Below are positions 1 through 9,161 of a stretch of 48,979 nt of DNA, piece by piece. The position numbers and the translations under genes are program-made. How positions within the stretch are numbered: position 1 is the stretch's first letter; every line of letters begins with the position of its first letter. Source of the DNA: Alphaproteobacteria bacterium (GTDB lineage Bacteria; Pseudomonadota; Alphaproteobacteria; Bin95); the NCBI GenBank assembly GCA_022822125.1, contig JAJECF010000072.1, positions 1 to 48,979 on the forward strand. The letters run 5' to 3'. A model generated the notes under the pieces. The model was not told the DNA's origin. It made no database searches and saw only the letters and a list, made by a program, of their open reading frames with translations.

Positions 1-20
1 TACCGCAGCCCGGGTCCTTC

Positions 21-210
21 GTCCTCATCCTGAGTAGCGACCGCGCCAGCGGGCGCGTATCGAAGGATGCCCCGCCGTCCCCTTCGGCAAGCTCAGGACA
101 GGCTCTCGATACGCGGCTGGCGTTGCTACTCGGGATGAGGAAGTTCCAGGAGCTCCGCCTTCACCCCGCCCTCACCCTGAGTAGCCGCGAAGCGGCGTAT
201 CGAAGGGCCG
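21..210. repeat. Three copies of a dispersed hairpin-like intergenic repeat
   Basis: Three related elements lie at 21-68 (plus), about 80-143 (minus) and 171-210 (plus). Each has the core CTCATCCTGAGTAGC, a variable GC-rich centre that can fold on itself, and the closing GCGTATCGAAGG. The middle copy carries the frequent extension CTTCGGCAAGCTCAGGACAGG. The same family recurs at 14008-14054 and 31859-32200, always outside genes. The third copy ends where the toxin remnant at 215-301 loses its coding sense, so repeat insertion may have helped to break that gene. No protein is encoded here that I can recognise. Confidence 0.8.
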
Positions 211-214
211 CAGC

Positions 215-301
215 CCGTTTCAATCCGGCCGGATACGGTACTAAACGCGCAGCCATTCATATGGATAGGGCTGAGCGGCCCGATGACGGGTGGAGGCTCA
301 T
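215..301 (-). pseudogene. Remnant of a GNAT toxin (TacT-like), 5' end only
   Basis: The start codon at 301 overlaps the stop of the preceding antitoxin remnant in an ATGA arrangement, the usual layout of DUF1778/GNAT pairs. The first residues MSLHP resemble the start of TacT-type acetyltransferases. The frame then breaks: the original frame stops at 257, while a shifted frame continues as GPLSPIH, similar to the EPLSPIH stretch found early in these toxins. Coding resemblance ends near 215, next to a dispersed repeat. TacT-family toxins acetylate aminoacyl-tRNA, but this copy has no acetyl-CoA site and cannot work. The assignment rests on short matches plus the gene order, so it is tentative. 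Confidence 0.45.
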
Positions 302-468
302 TCACCGCGGCGCTCGCGATAGCGGCGAGCCGCTTTGCTCAACATCGCGTTCGGCTCCGGCGGGTCGAGCAGCGCATCATGGAAAGCCTTCCAGTCCGCT
401 GCCGAAAGAACGACTCTCTCATGCGAAGTGAAGACAGGCTCCGCCGCCGCGCCCGCCTTCGTCTGCAT
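298..468 (-). pseudogene. DUF1778 (TacA-type) antitoxin remnant, N-terminus missing
   Basis: A 56-residue frame carries the C-terminal half of a DUF1778 ribbon-helix-helix antitoxin: HERVVLSAADWKAF followed by DALLDPPEPN and a basic tail RRYRERRGE. In intact family members (about 90-100 residues) this half neutralises a GNAT toxin and follows an N-terminal DNA-binding ribbon-helix-helix. That N-terminal part is absent: the upstream sequence to the aminotransferase stop at 559 is only about 90 bases and gives no ribbon-helix-helix in any frame. The frame ends in an ATGA overlap with the toxin remnant. The ATG at 468 may just be an internal methionine of the former gene. Likely a decayed toxin-antitoxin locus. 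Confidence 0.6.
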
Positions 469-558
469 GACGCTGCCTACTGCGCTTTCCGTACAGGCTG
501 GCGTTCGGCGAATTTGTCGAGAGCCAGACGAATTTGCCGTTGCGACCTCCGCCGTTCG

Positions 559-1740
559 TCAGGCCCGGTCGGCGGCCACCTGTTCGATGGCCTTTCGCGC
601 GCCGCCCGGGGTGTGTGGGACGCCGTCAATGGCGAGGTTGGCCTCGATGGCGCCGAGGAGGCCGAGCACCATCGTCTCGTTCAGATCGCCCAGATGGCCG
701 ATGCGGACGATCTTGCCGGCGAGGTCGAGCAGGCCGTGGCTGATCGAGACATTGAAGCGGTCCCGCAGGCTGTCGCGAAAGGCGTTGGGGTCGTGGCCCT
801 CCGGCCAGCGCACGGCAGTTACCGTGTCGGACCGCTCTTCCGGGCGGCGCGCATTCAGTTCGAGCCCCCATTCCTCGACGGCGAGCCGCACGAGATCGGC
901 CATCCGGCGATGGCGGGCGAACACATTGTCCAGTCCCTCCTCGAACAGCAGGTCGAGCGCGACCCGCATGCCGGAGAAGATCTGGGTCGGCGCGGTGCCG
1001 GGGAATTTCGGCAGGTCGCCGCCGAGGTCCAGCATGCGCTGCCAGCTCCAGTAGCGGCGCGGTGAGCCGCCCTCCCTGGCAATGGCGAGCGCCCGGTCGT
1101 TCAGCCCGACGATGCCGAGGCCTGTCGGCAGCATCAGCCCCTTTTGCGAGCCGCCGACGGTGACATCCGCGCCCCACTCGTCCATGCGGTAATCCATCGA
1201 GGCGAGCGAGGAGATGGTATCGACCATCAGCAGCGCGTCGTGGCCCGCCGCATCCATTGCCCGGCGCACGGCCGCCACATCGCTCAGCACGCCGGTCGAG
1301 GTCTCGCTGTGGACGACGCCGACCGCCCGGATGCGCCGGGCCGTGTCTTTCCGCAGCACGTCCTCGATGGCGTTCGGATCCGCGGCGCTGCGCCAGTCGC
1401 CCGGCAGCGACACCACCTCGACCCCGAAAAGGCCCGCCATTTCCGCCCACCAGGTGGAGAACGCGCCGGTTTCCGGAATGACGATGGTATCGCCCGCCCG
1501 GAACAGGTTGACGATGGTGCTCTCCCATGCCCCGTGGCCGGAGGAGGCCCAGCAGAGGATGGTGCCGTCCGTCTTGAAGACCCGTTTCAGGTCCCGGTAG
1601 CAGCCTGCCGCCAGCGCCTCGAAGGCCGGGCTGTTGAAGTCCTCGGTCGGGCGGTCCATCGCCCTGAGAATCGGCTCCGGGATGTTGGTCGGCCCCGGCA
1701 GCGCCATGAGAGGGCGCCCGGAGGCGCGGGGCCGGTTCAT
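559..1740 (-). CDS. Class V aminotransferase, alanine/serine--glyoxylate type
   Basis: A 393-residue PLP enzyme of the alanine--glyoxylate / serine--glyoxylate aminotransferase family, expected to move the amino group of alanine or serine to glyoxylate in the cytoplasm. Visible features are the N-terminal LPGPTNIPE motif (residues 14-22), the SSGHGAWES cofactor loop (67-75), HSETSTG (144-150), the pyridine-binding Asp174 in MVDTIS and the Schiff-base Lys200 in GGSQKG. Full family length. The start at 1740 gives an ATGA overlap with the stop of the aldo/keto reductase upstream, so the two are very probably co-translated. The exact donor amino acid cannot be read from the sequence. Confidence 0.88.
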   Translation of the reverse strand: MNRPRASGRPLMALPGPTNIPEPILRAMDRPTEDFNSPAFEALAAGCYRDLKRVFKTDGTILCWASSGHGAWESTIVNLFRAGDTIVIPETGAFSTWWAEMAGLFGVEVVSLPGDWRSAADPNAIEDVLRKDTARRIRAVGVVHSETSTGVLSDVAAVRRAMDAAGHDALLMVDTISSLASMDYRMDEWGADVTVGGSQKGLMLPTGLGIVGLNDRALAIAREGGSPRRYWSWQRMLDLGGDLPKFPGTAPTQIFSGMRVALDLLFEEGLDNVFARHRRMADLVRLAVEEWGLELNARRPEERSDTVTAVRWPEGHDPNAFRDSLRDRFNVSISHGLLDLAGKIVRIGHLGDLNETMVLGLLGAIEANLAIDGVPHTPGGARKAIEQVAADRA

Positions 1741-2681
1741 GGCTGGGTGCGGTCCCGGATTTCGTCGATGGCCGCGAGTTCGTCAGCCGACATCGTCCAG
1801 TCGCAGGCGGTTGCATTGGTCTCGATCTGCCCCGGCGTCATGGCGCCGGCGATGACGCTGGAGACCTGCGGGCGGGCCGCCAGCCAGGACATGGCGAGCT
1901 CCAGCATGGTCCGGCCGCGTTCGCGCGCAAAAGCGGTCAGCTCGCGGATCATGGCGAGATTGGCGTTCGTCCAGTAGCGGTCCACGAAGCGGCTCGTATC
2001 GGCCATGCGCGTACCGGCCAGCGGCCTGTCGCCGTGTTTGCCGGTCAGCAGGCCGCTCGCTAGCGGGAAGAAGGGCAGCAGTCCGAGGTCGTATTTCTCC
2101 ATCATCGCCAGCCGGTCGTCTTCCAGGTCGCGCACGACGAGGCTGTATTCGTCCTGGGCCGAGACGAAAGCGTTGAGGCCGTGCATCTCCGCGGTCAACT
2201 CCGCCTCGACGGTCTGCCAGGCGGCGAAATTGGAGTGGCCGATATAGCGCACCTTGCCCTGGCGGATGAGGTCGTCGAGCGCGCGCAGCGTCTCCTCGAT
2301 GGGGGTCAGCGGGTCGGGCTGATGGATCTGGTAGAGGTCGATCCAGTCGGTTCCGAGCCGCCGGAGGCTCGCCTCGACCGCGTGCATGATGTAGTAGCGC
2401 GCCGCGCCGATGCCGTAGGGGCCGTCCGCCATGCGCATGCCGAACTTGCTGGCCAGCACGATGTCCTTGCGGCGCGCGCCGAGCGACTTGCCGAGGAACT
2501 CCTCCGACTTGCCGCGCCCCCCGTAGATGTCGGCGGTGTCGAACAGCGTGATGCCCGCGTCGAGAGCGGCGTGGACCACGGCGTCGGTGCCGGCCTGGTC
2601 AAGCCGCTGGCCGAAATTGTTGCAGCCGACGCCGACGAGCGAGACCTGCAGGCCGGAGCGGCCCAGATTGCGAAACTGCAT
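1737..2681 (-). CDS. Aldo/keto reductase
   Basis: A 314-residue NADPH-dependent aldo/keto reductase of the TIM-barrel family, related to the YajO/Kv-beta-like branch. The catalytic tetrad is visible as Asp48 and Tyr53 (FDTADIYGG), Lys79 (ASKFG) and His120 (YQIHQPDP), and the C-terminal NADP site lies in the VIAGAMTPGQ region. It starts MQFRNLGRSGL, typical of the family, after an AGGAC ribosome-binding site. Its stop overlaps the aminotransferase start by 4 bases. The substrate is unknown; as partner of a glyoxylate aminotransferase it may reduce a small aldehyde or keto acid, but this is a guess from position only. Confidence 0.88.
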   Translation of the reverse strand: MQFRNLGRSGLQVSLVGVGCNNFGQRLDQAGTDAVVHAALDAGITLFDTADIYGGRGKSEEFLGKSLGARRKDIVLASKFGMRMADGPYGIGAARYYIMHAVEASLRRLGTDWIDLYQIHQPDPLTPIEETLRALDDLIRQGKVRYIGHSNFAAWQTVEAELTAEMHGLNAFVSAQDEYSLVVRDLEDDRLAMMEKYDLGLLPFFPLASGLLTGKHGDRPLAGTRMADTSRFVDRYWTNANLAMIRELTAFARERGRTMLELAMSWLAARPQVSSVIAGAMTPGQIETNATACDWTMSADELAAIDEIRDRTQP

Positions 2682-2733
2682 GATGCGGATGTCCTGTGTG
2701 AAAGCGGAGGCAGTATAGCCCGACCTGTCGGCA

Positions 2734-3144
2734 TTATTCGTAGCCGGGCTGGTGTATCTCGATGATCGTGCCCTCGGGGTCCTGGAAGAAGATCTGGTAC
2801 CAGCCGCCCATGGCCCAGGCGCCGTAGTCCGAAAAGGGGATGCCGAGATCGGTTAGGCGCTTCTTGACCGCCTCGATGTCGTCCGTGCGGAAAGCGATAT
2901 GCCCGCGCTCCAGCGGGTTGACGGCTTGGCCCATGCGGTGCCCGACGCCCAAATCCTGCGTGGCGAGGTGGAACTCGGTGCGTCCGTCGGTCAGGAAGGA
3001 GACGCCGCCCGAATAGCCCTGGTTCAGGTCCCGCTTGTCCTCTCGGCCCTCCATGGTCTCCATGCCGAAGACCGAGCGGTAGAACTCGTCCAGCCCGGGC
3101 ACGTTCTTCGTGCAGACATTGATGTGGTGAAGTTCGATTTTCAT
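2734..3144 (-). CDS. VOC family protein (glyoxalase/bleomycin-resistance fold)
   Basis: A 136-residue single-domain vicinal-oxygen-chelate protein. The paired beta-alpha-beta modules are recognisable: an N-terminal LHHINVCTKNVPGLDEFYR with the metal-binding His, then EFHLATQDLG, HIAFRTDDIEAVKKRL and the closing FFQDPEGTIIEIHQP with the likely metal-binding Glu. Family members include glyoxalase I, extradiol dioxygenases and resistance proteins; one cannot choose between them here. A GGAGAAAG ribosome-binding site precedes the ATG. The gene lies 28 bases after thyX and 52 bases before the aldo/keto reductase, all on the minus strand. Confidence 0.85.
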   Translation of the reverse strand: MKIELHHINVCTKNVPGLDEFYRSVFGMETMEGREDKRDLNQGYSGGVSFLTDGRTEFHLATQDLGVGHRMGQAVNPLERGHIAFRTDDIEAVKKRLTDLGIPFSDYGAWAMGGWYQIFFQDPEGTIIEIHQPGYE

Positions 3145-3172
3145 TGCTTTCTCCGAGGGTTGAGGCCGGCAG

Positions 3173-4228
3173 CTAAGGCTCTTTGTCCAGTATGGCCATC
3201 AGTTCGCGCCATTCGCGCGGGGAGAGGCTGCTGCTGTCCTGCGTGACCTGTTCGCCCGCGAGCATACGCCGCACGACGTCGAGAGCGCCGGCGGAGAGGG
3301 AGGCCGCATGATGCACATAATCCTGGAAGGCGCGGTATGCCACCGGCACCCAGCGCTTCACGATCTCGTCGAGAATGAGGTCGGCATAGGCGCGGATTTC
3401 GTATTGCGCATGGCTGTCGGCGCGCAGCGACAGGAAGTGCAGCAGGTTGTGCAGGTCGCATTTCCAGTAGAACTGGGTGTAGTAGTTCACCGGCAGCACG
3501 GCTCGGGCGAGTTCGCGCGCGATGCCGGACCGGTCCTCCCGGATTTTTTCGCCGTCTTCGTCCTCGTTGAGCAGGTTTCTGTAAACGCCGTAGGTACGGC
3601 TTGAAACCCAGTCCAGCCTGGACAGGGAATCGTCGACTTCCGCCGCCGTCAAAAGACCTTCCCGGCCCTGCTTGTTCGCGTCCGACTGGCTGGCGAGTTC
3701 ATGGACGGGCGCCTCGGGCTGCCTCGGTTCGAACAGGTCGGGCTGGGCCCTCCTCTCACGGAGTTTCCGGTTGCGCTCTTCCAGCAGGGCCTGGAGATAT
3801 TCCGGGTCGGGTATGTAGTAGTCCCGGTCCATCTTCGAATACCGGGCGGAATACTCGTTCACATTCGCCGTGCGGTGGCGGATCCACTGGCGCGCGACGA
3901 AGATCGGCAGCTTGATATGCAGCTTGATCTCGCACATCTCGAAGGGCGTGGTGTGCCGGTGGCGGAGCAGGTAGCGGATGAGCGCTGCATCGGCGGACCG
4001 GCGCTTCGTGCCCTTGCCGTAGGAAACCCGCGCCGCCTGCACGATGGCGTTGTCGCTGCCCATGTAATCGACGACGCGCACAAAGCCGTGGTCCAGCACC
4101 CTGAACGGCTCGTTCAGAATTTCCTCAAGCGCCGGCACGGTCTCCCGTCGCGTCGGCGCCGGCGCATCCCTTCCCGGGCCGCTCGCCGGTCCGCCGCCGG
4201 GGTCGCCGGAATCCGGAGCGTCGTTCAT
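3173..4228 (-). CDS. thyX: FAD-dependent thymidylate synthase ThyX
   Basis: Makes dTMP from dUMP using methylene-tetrahydrofolate and FAD/NADPH. The signature is read as [19 protein letters not shown], matching the ThyX motif RHR-x7-8-S with the flavin/dUMP-binding arginines, and the C-terminal half has [13 protein letters not shown]. At 351 residues it is longer than compact ThyX proteins (about 220-250): there is a Gly/Pro/Ala-rich N-terminal tail of about 30 residues and a charged insertion ([13 protein letters not shown] to NKQGREG) after the motif, which also occurs in other alphaproteobacterial ThyX. I chose ATG 4228, with GAAGG just upstream; a TTG at 4264 is possible and would lie 4 bases after the TRAP gene. 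Confidence 0.95.
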   Translation of the reverse strand: MNDAPDSGDPGGGPASGPGRDAPAPTRRETVPALEEILNEPFRVLDHGFVRVVDYMGSDNAIVQAARVSYGKGTKRRSADAALIRYLLRHRHTTPFEMCEIKLHIKLPIFVARQWIRHRTANVNEYSARYSKMDRDYYIPDPEYLQALLEERNRKLRERRAQPDLFEPRQPEAPVHELASQSDANKQGREGLLTAAEVDDSLSRLDWVSSRTYGVYRNLLNEDEDGEKIREDRSGIARELARAVLPVNYYTQFYWKCDLHNLLHFLSLRADSHAQYEIRAYADLILDEIVKRWVPVAYRAFQDYVHHAASLSAGALDVVRRMLAGEQVTQDSSSLSPREWRELMAILDKEP

Positions 4229-4268
4229 GCCTTCAGTGTCGCCCAAAGGGGCCGGTCGGGGCAAGCGG

Positions 4269-5633
4269 TCAGTCGAGCAACTGGCGGGGCAGCCAGAGCG
4301 CGATATCGGGCCAGGCGATGACCGTCGTGAGGCCGATCACCTGCAGCACCACGAAGGGCACGATGCCGCGGTAGATCGCCGTCAGCTTCACCTCGGGCGG
4401 CGCCACGCCCTTCATGTAGAAGAGCGCAAAGCCGAAGGGCGGCGTCAGGAAGGAGGTCTGGAGATTGACCGCGATCAGGATCGCGAACCAGTAAATGACC
4501 TCATGGTCCGGCACATGCGCGCCGAAGGTCAGGGTATCGACGATGGGCAGGAAGACCGGCAACACGATCAGCGTGATCTCCACCCAGTCGAGGAAGAAGC
4601 CCAGCACGAACACGATCGCCATGAGCACGATCAGCAAGCCCCAGTTTCCGAGCCCGACCGAGAGGATGAGATGGTCCACCACCTCGTCCCCGCCGAGCGA
4701 GCGGAAGACATAGGAGAAGCCGGTGGCGCCGACGAAGACGAAGAAAATCATCGCGACCGTGAGCGCCGTGCGGTCGCAGCAGTCCTTCATCAGGTCGAGC
4801 GTGAAGCGCCCGTTGGCGATTGCGAGCAGCGTCGCGCCGAACGCGCCGACGGCGCCGCCCTCGGTCGGCGTCGCCCAGCCGCCGAAGATCGCAACCTTTA
4901 TCATCAGGATGAGCGCCGCCGGCGGGATGAACCCCTTGAGCAGCATGACGGCGTAAGCCGGAACCGTCTGCGGGCCTTCGAGCGAGTCGAGCGGCGGGGC
5001 GACCTGTGGCCGGATCGCGGAATAGGACGAGATATAGACGAAGTAGAGGCCGGAGAGCAGCAGTCCGGGGAAGAGCGCGGCGAGGAAGAGATTGCCGACC
5101 GAGACCGCCATCAGGTCGCCCATGATGACCAGCAGGATCGAGGGCGGGATGAGGATGCCGAGCGTGCCGGCAGCGCAGATCGTGCCGCAGGCGAGCGCAT
5201 GGTCGTATTTCGCCTTCAGCATGTGGGGCAGGGCGAGCACGCTCATCAGCGTGACCGACGCGCCGATAATGCCGGTCATCGCCGCCATGATGGTGCCCAT
5301 TACGGTGACCGACAGCGCGAGGCCGCCGGGAACGCGTTTCAGCAGCACCTGGAGGCAGTAGAGCAGGTCCTGCGCAATGCCGCTCCGCTCCATCATCACG
5401 CCCATGAAGACGAAGGTGGGCACGGCCGTCAGCACCAGGTTCTCCGCCACGCCGCCCCAGATGCGGTACACCATGTTGGTGAATTCGATGTATTCGAACA
5501 CGCCCATCAGGTTGCCGACGATGCCGAACAGGATCGTCAGCCCGGCGAGCCCGAAGGCCACGGGGAAACCGGTGAAGAGGAAAGCGGCGAGCGCCGCGAA
5601 CATGAACAGCGGCAGGAGGTCGGCTGCGGCCAC
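4269..5633 (-). CDS. dctM: TRAP transporter large permease (DctM), without P or Q partners
   Basis: A very hydrophobic protein of about 454 residues with the DctM pattern of some twelve membrane segments, including [12 protein letters not shown] near the start, [26 protein letters not shown] (the conserved loop of the family) and [17 protein letters not shown] near the end. It would move an organic acid with sodium ions across the inner membrane. The start is probably GTG at 5633, since the sequence upstream of that is not hydrophobic and is antisense to the GMC gene. It follows the GMC oxidoreductase stop by 17 bases. No binding protein or small subunit lies nearby, which is unusual because DctM needs both. 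Confidence 0.88.
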   Translation of the reverse strand: MAAADLLPLFMFAALAAFLFTGFPVAFGLAGLTILFGIVGNLMGVFEYIEFTNMVYRIWGGVAENLVLTAVPTFVFMGVMMERSGIAQDLLYCLQVLLKRVPGGLALSVTVMGTIMAAMTGIIGASVTLMSVLALPHMLKAKYDHALACGTICAAGTLGILIPPSILLVIMGDLMAVSVGNLFLAALFPGLLLSGLYFVYISSYSAIRPQVAPPLDSLEGPQTVPAYAVMLLKGFIPPAALILMIKVAIFGGWATPTEGGAVGAFGATLLAIANGRFTLDLMKDCCDRTALTVAMIFFVFVGATGFSYVFRSLGGDEVVDHLILSVGLGNWGLLIVLMAIVFVLGFFLDWVEITLIVLPVFLPIVDTLTFGAHVPDHEVIYWFAILIAVNLQTSFLTPPFGFALFYMKGVAPPEVKLTAIYRGIVPFVVLQVIGLTTVIAWPDIALWLPRQLLD

Positions 5634-5650
5634 GGTCAGGGCTTGTCCTG

Positions 5651-7288
5651 TCAGTCGGGAAGGATGACGGGCGCGGGCGCCGGCCGGTCGAGGATCATGT
5701 CGACTGCCTTCTCCGCGATCATCAGCGTGGCGGCGTTGGTATTGGCGGACGGCATGCGCGGGATGACCGAAGCGTCGGCGACCCTGAGGCCGTCCAGCCC
5801 GCGGACGCGAAGCCGGTCGTCCACGACAGCGAGGCGATCCGTCTCCGGCCCCATATGGCAGGACCCGACCAGGTGGAAGGTGGTCGTGCCCCGCTGGCGG
5901 GCGATGTCGAGCCACTCGTCATCGCTCTCGACACCGTCGCCGGGATATTCTTCGCCGGCATTGTAGGGCGCGAGTTCCGGCGTGCGCAGCAGGCGGCGCG
6001 CGAGCCTGAGTCCGCTCAGCAGCACCTGCCGGTCCATCTCATGCGCAAGATAGTTGGGCTGGATTTCGGGCGGCGCCAGGGGGTCGGCCGAGGTGATGCG
6101 GATATGGCCGCGGCTTTCCGGGCGCTGCTGCCAGGGCGCAATCGTCATCGCGGGATGGTCGTCGAGCGCTGCCTGCACGCCTTCCTTGTAGCTCGCCGGC
6201 GTGAAGGTCATCTGGAGATCGCCCTTGTCGAGCGACGGGTCCGATTTCCAGAACACATGCACCAGCGACGGCGCGAGCCCCAGCACACTCTCGCCGCCGG
6301 CGAAATAGCGGGCGATCTCGGCAAGCAGGGCCGGCCCCCGGACGCGCTGGTTGATCGTCTCCATGTCCCGGACCCGCGCGACGATCCGCACGGCGTAATG
6401 GTCGTGCAGGTTCTCGCCGACGCCCGGCAGCGCGTGCAGCACCGGGATGCCGAAGCGGCCCAGCAATTCCGGCGGCCCGACGCCCGAGACCTGCAGCAAT
6501 TGCGGCGAATTGACAGTGCCGCCACAAAGGATGACCTCGCGGCGCGCGCGGACCTCATAGGGGTTGCCGTCCGTGCGGTAGCGCACGCCGACCGCGCGCT
6601 TGCCTTCGAACAGGATGCGCGTCGCATGGGCATGGGTGCGCACATCGAGCATTGTGTCGCGCCGGCGCATGGCCGGACGCAGGAACCCGCGCGCCGCGCT
6701 CACCCGCCGGCCCTTGTGGATCGCGCGCTGGAAATAGCCGACGCCGTCCTGCTCGGCGCCGTTATAGTCCGGGTTGCGGGGGATGCCGAGCCCGACCGCG
6801 CCCTCGATGAAAGCCTCGCAAAGCGGGTGGCGGTAGGGGTTGTCGGTCACGACCAGGCCGCCCTCGCGGCCGCGGAAGATGTCGTCGCCCTCGCCGATGC
6901 GCCTCTCGGTGCGCTTGAAATAGGGCAGCACGTCGCCGTAGCCCCAGCCGCGATTGCCGAGCTGCGCCCAGCCGTCATAGTCGAGCCGCTGGCCGCGGTT
7001 GTAGATATGGCCGTTGATGGAGCTGGAGCCGCCGAGCGTCTTGCCGCGCGGCGCGTGAATGCGCCGGCCGCCGGTCCACTCGCTCGGTTCGGCGGAGTAG
7101 AGCCAGTTCACCGCCGGGTTCGTCAGCGTCTTCATGAAGCCGGCGGGAATATGGATGAAGGGATGGCGGTCCGGCGGCCCGGCTTCCAGCACGCAGACGG
7201 ACTGGACGCCGCCCGCGGCGAGCCTAGCGGCCAGCACCGAGCCCGCCGAGCCGGACCCGACGATCACATAGTCGAAACTGTCGGTCAT
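5651..7288 (-). CDS. GMC-family oxidoreductase (choline dehydrogenase-like)
   Basis: A 545-residue FAD flavoenzyme of the glucose-methanol-choline family that oxidises an alcohol to an aldehyde. The dinucleotide site VIVGSGSAGSVLAARL is at residues 8-23, the GMC signature 1 region GKTLGGSSSINGHIYNRG follows, and the C-terminal end has the active-site His of TFHLVGSCHMG and the Asn of NTNAATLMIAEKA. The start ATG at 7288 gives the usual N-terminus; longer starts only add antisense-like sequence. It is the first gene of a unit with the lone TRAP permease, which suggests import and oxidation of one substrate. It diverges from the ABC importer with 200 bases between starts. Confidence 0.9.
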   Translation of the reverse strand: MTDSFDYVIVGSGSAGSVLAARLAAGGVQSVCVLEAGPPDRHPFIHIPAGFMKTLTNPAVNWLYSAEPSEWTGGRRIHAPRGKTLGGSSSINGHIYNRGQRLDYDGWAQLGNRGWGYGDVLPYFKRTERRIGEGDDIFRGREGGLVVTDNPYRHPLCEAFIEGAVGLGIPRNPDYNGAEQDGVGYFQRAIHKGRRVSAARGFLRPAMRRRDTMLDVRTHAHATRILFEGKRAVGVRYRTDGNPYEVRARREVILCGGTVNSPQLLQVSGVGPPELLGRFGIPVLHALPGVGENLHDHYAVRIVARVRDMETINQRVRGPALLAEIARYFAGGESVLGLAPSLVHVFWKSDPSLDKGDLQMTFTPASYKEGVQAALDDHPAMTIAPWQQRPESRGHIRITSADPLAPPEIQPNYLAHEMDRQVLLSGLRLARRLLRTPELAPYNAGEEYPGDGVESDDEWLDIARQRGTTTFHLVGSCHMGPETDRLAVVDDRLRVRGLDGLRVADASVIPRMPSANTNAATLMIAEKAVDMILDRPAPAPVILPD

Positions 7289-7373
7289 CGGAGAGGGACC
7301 ATAGAGCGGCCGTCGAAACACGCAATGTCTCGAGGCCACGACATTGCTGCCTAAGCGCCGGTCGCAGGCAAGT

Positions 7374-7402
7374 GTGACAAGCGCGCGCGCCATGCTAGCA
7401 TG
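7374..7402 (+). promoter_or_regulatory. Candidate promoter of the ABC importer, with a 12-bp palindrome
   Basis: GTGACA at 7374-7379 and TAGCAT at 7396-7401 are spaced by 16 bases and could serve as -35 and -10 for the plus-strand importer. The -10 lies inside the perfect palindrome CATGCTAGCATG (7391-7402). The site is in the 200-base gap between the divergent GMC and binding-protein genes, so a regulator here could act on both. Weak consensus, so tentative. Confidence 0.35.
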
Positions 7403-7488
7403 CCCGCTCGACCGGCCCGCGCGGGTTGCCGATTGCCATCCGGGACAGTGGCGCGCGTGGGCCCTTGCCAATGGGAGGGCTAGCGAAC

Positions 7489-9096
7489 ATGCAACGCTTC
7501 TGGACCACCACGAGACGCACGGCGCTTGCCGCGCTGGCTGCGGCGCCGATGGCGCTCGGCCTCGGCATCGGGTCCGCATCGGCGGAGTCGGTGCTGCGCA
7601 TCGTGCCGCATGCGGACCTGAAGAACCTGGATCCGATCTGGACCACGGCCTACATCACCCGCAATCACGGCTACATGGTCTATGACACGCTTTTCGCCCA
7701 GGACGAAAAGCTGAACGTCCACCCGCAGATGGTCGGTGAGCATTCCGTAAGCGATGACGGCCTCGTCTATACCTTCACGCTGCGCGACGGCCTGAAATGG
7801 CATGACGGCGACCCGGTGAAGGCCGAGGACTGCGTGGCCTCCATCCTGCGCTGGGGCAAGCGCGACGGCATGGGCCAGAAGCTCATGGACTTCACCAAGG
7901 AGCTGAAGGCCGTCGATGACAACACCTTCACGCTCACCCTGAACGAGCCCTACGGCCTGGTGCTCGACTCGCTTGGCAAGATCAGCTCCAACACGCCCTT
8001 CATGATGAAGAAGGAGCATGCCGAGACGGACGCCTTCGAGCAGGTGCCCGAGGTCGTCGGCTCCGGCCCGTTCCGGTTCGCCAAGGACGAGTGGGTGCCG
8101 GGCTCCAAGGTCGTTTATGTCAGGAACGACGACTATATGCCGCGCAGCGAGGCCGCGTCGGGCGCGGCCGGCGGCAAGGTGGTGAATTTCGACCGGGTCG
8201 AGTGGATCTACATTCCCGATCCCGCGACGGCGATGAACGCGCTCATCAATGGCGAGGTCGATCTCTGGGAGACCCCGGCCGTCGATATGGTGCCGCTGCT
8301 GGAGCAGAACGAGAATGTGGAGCTCGCCGTGATCGACCCGCTCGGCACGCAGGGCTGGCTCCGGCCGAACCACCTGCACCCGCCCTTCGACAACCCGAAG
8401 GCGCGCCGGGCGTTGCTCTACGCCGTGAACCAAGCCGTGTATCTGCAGGCCATCGTCGGCGACCCGAAGCTCTACAAGGAATGCGCGGCCTATTTCATCT
8501 GCGGCACGCCGAACGAATCCGATGTGGGCGTGGACGCGCTCCGGTCGCACGACCAGGAGATGGCCAAGCAGCTTCTGGCCGAGGCCGGCTACAAGGGTGA
8601 GAAGATCATCCTGATGCAGTCCACCGACATTCCGGTGCTGAACAACGCCGCGCTGGTGACGGCGCAGGTGCTGCGCGATATCGGCATGGATGTGGAAGTG
8701 CAGGCGATGGACTGGTCCACGCTGACCTCCCGGCGCGCGGAGAAGAAGAGCCCGGCCGACGGCGGCTGGAACATCTTCCACACCTATGCGACGGGCGCTG
8801 ACGCGACCTCGCCGATCGCCAATATCGGCGTGTCCGGCGGTGGCGTCGAGAAGGCCTGGTTCGGCTGGCCGACGGACGAGGAGACCGAAATGCTCCGCGA
8901 CCAGTTCGCCCGCGAGGCGGACCCGATGAAGAAGAAGGCGATCATCGACAAGCTGCAGGGCCGCCTCTTCGACCATCTGGTGCCTTATGTGAACTACGGC
9001 CAGTGGTTCCAGCCGGTGGCCTGGCGCAAGGGCCTGAAGGGCGTGCTGGTATCCCCGGTGCCGTTCTTCTGGAATATCTCCAAGGACGCCGGATGA
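7489..9096 (+). CDS. ABC transporter substrate-binding protein, peptide/opine family 5
   Basis: A 535-residue periplasmic binding protein of the SBP_bac_5 (DppA/OppA-like) family. It starts with a secretion signal MQRFWTTTRRTALAALAAAP and a cleavage region ending SASA, then the family hallmarks: LKNLDPIWTTAYITRNHGYM, YTFTLRDGLKWHDGDPVKAED, GSGPFRF and the later NPKARRALLYAVNQ. I chose ATG 7489 because a GGGAGGG ribosome-binding site lies just before it and the signal peptide begins there; an in-frame upstream start would add 21 unlikely residues. It is the first gene of the importer operon and is followed by a strong terminator hairpin. The ligand is unknown; the D-carbamoylase at the operon end hints at a carbamoyl or modified amino acid. 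Confidence 0.92.
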   Translation: MQRFWTTTRRTALAALAAAPMALGLGIGSASAESVLRIVPHADLKNLDPIWTTAYITRNHGYMVYDTLFAQDEKLNVHPQMVGEHSVSDDGLVYTFTLRDGLKWHDGDPVKAEDCVASILRWGKRDGMGQKLMDFTKELKAVDDNTFTLTLNEPYGLVLDSLGKISSNTPFMMKKEHAETDAFEQVPEVVGSGPFRFAKDEWVPGSKVVYVRNDDYMPRSEAASGAAGGKVVNFDRVEWIYIPDPATAMNALINGEVDLWETPAVDMVPLLEQNENVELAVIDPLGTQGWLRPNHLHPPFDNPKARRALLYAVNQAVYLQAIVGDPKLYKECAAYFICGTPNESDVGVDALRSHDQEMAKQLLAEAGYKGEKIILMQSTDIPVLNNAALVTAQVLRDIGMDVEVQAMDWSTLTSRRAEKKSPADGGWNIFHTYATGADATSPIANIGVSGGGVEKAWFGWPTDEETEMLRDQFAREADPMKKKAIIDKLQGRLFDHLVPYVNYGQWFQPVAWRKGLKGVLVSPVPFFWNISKDAG

Positions 9097-9107
9097 CGGG
9101 TTCCGGA

Positions 9108-9147
9108 GCCGCTGGGCGGGACCGTTCCCGCCCGGCGGCGTCTTTTT
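9108..9147 (+). terminator. Intrinsic terminator between binding-protein and permease genes
   Basis: A 14-bp GC-rich stem (9108-9121 with 9126-9139, one G-T wobble), a 4-base loop CCGT and a TCTTTTT tail at 9141-9147. It starts 11 bases after the binding-protein stop and ends 14 bases before the first permease. Partial termination here would give more binding protein than membrane subunits, a common arrangement in ABC importer operons. Confidence 0.85.
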
Positions 9148-9161
9148 CGGATCGGACCTGA

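Noticed and set aside
4227..7354. Long plus-strand open frames opposite the TRAP, GMC and thyX genes
   Set aside because: They are antisense to clear genes, have low-complexity, charged or Arg/Gly-rich products, and no family resemblance; usual in high-G+C DNA.
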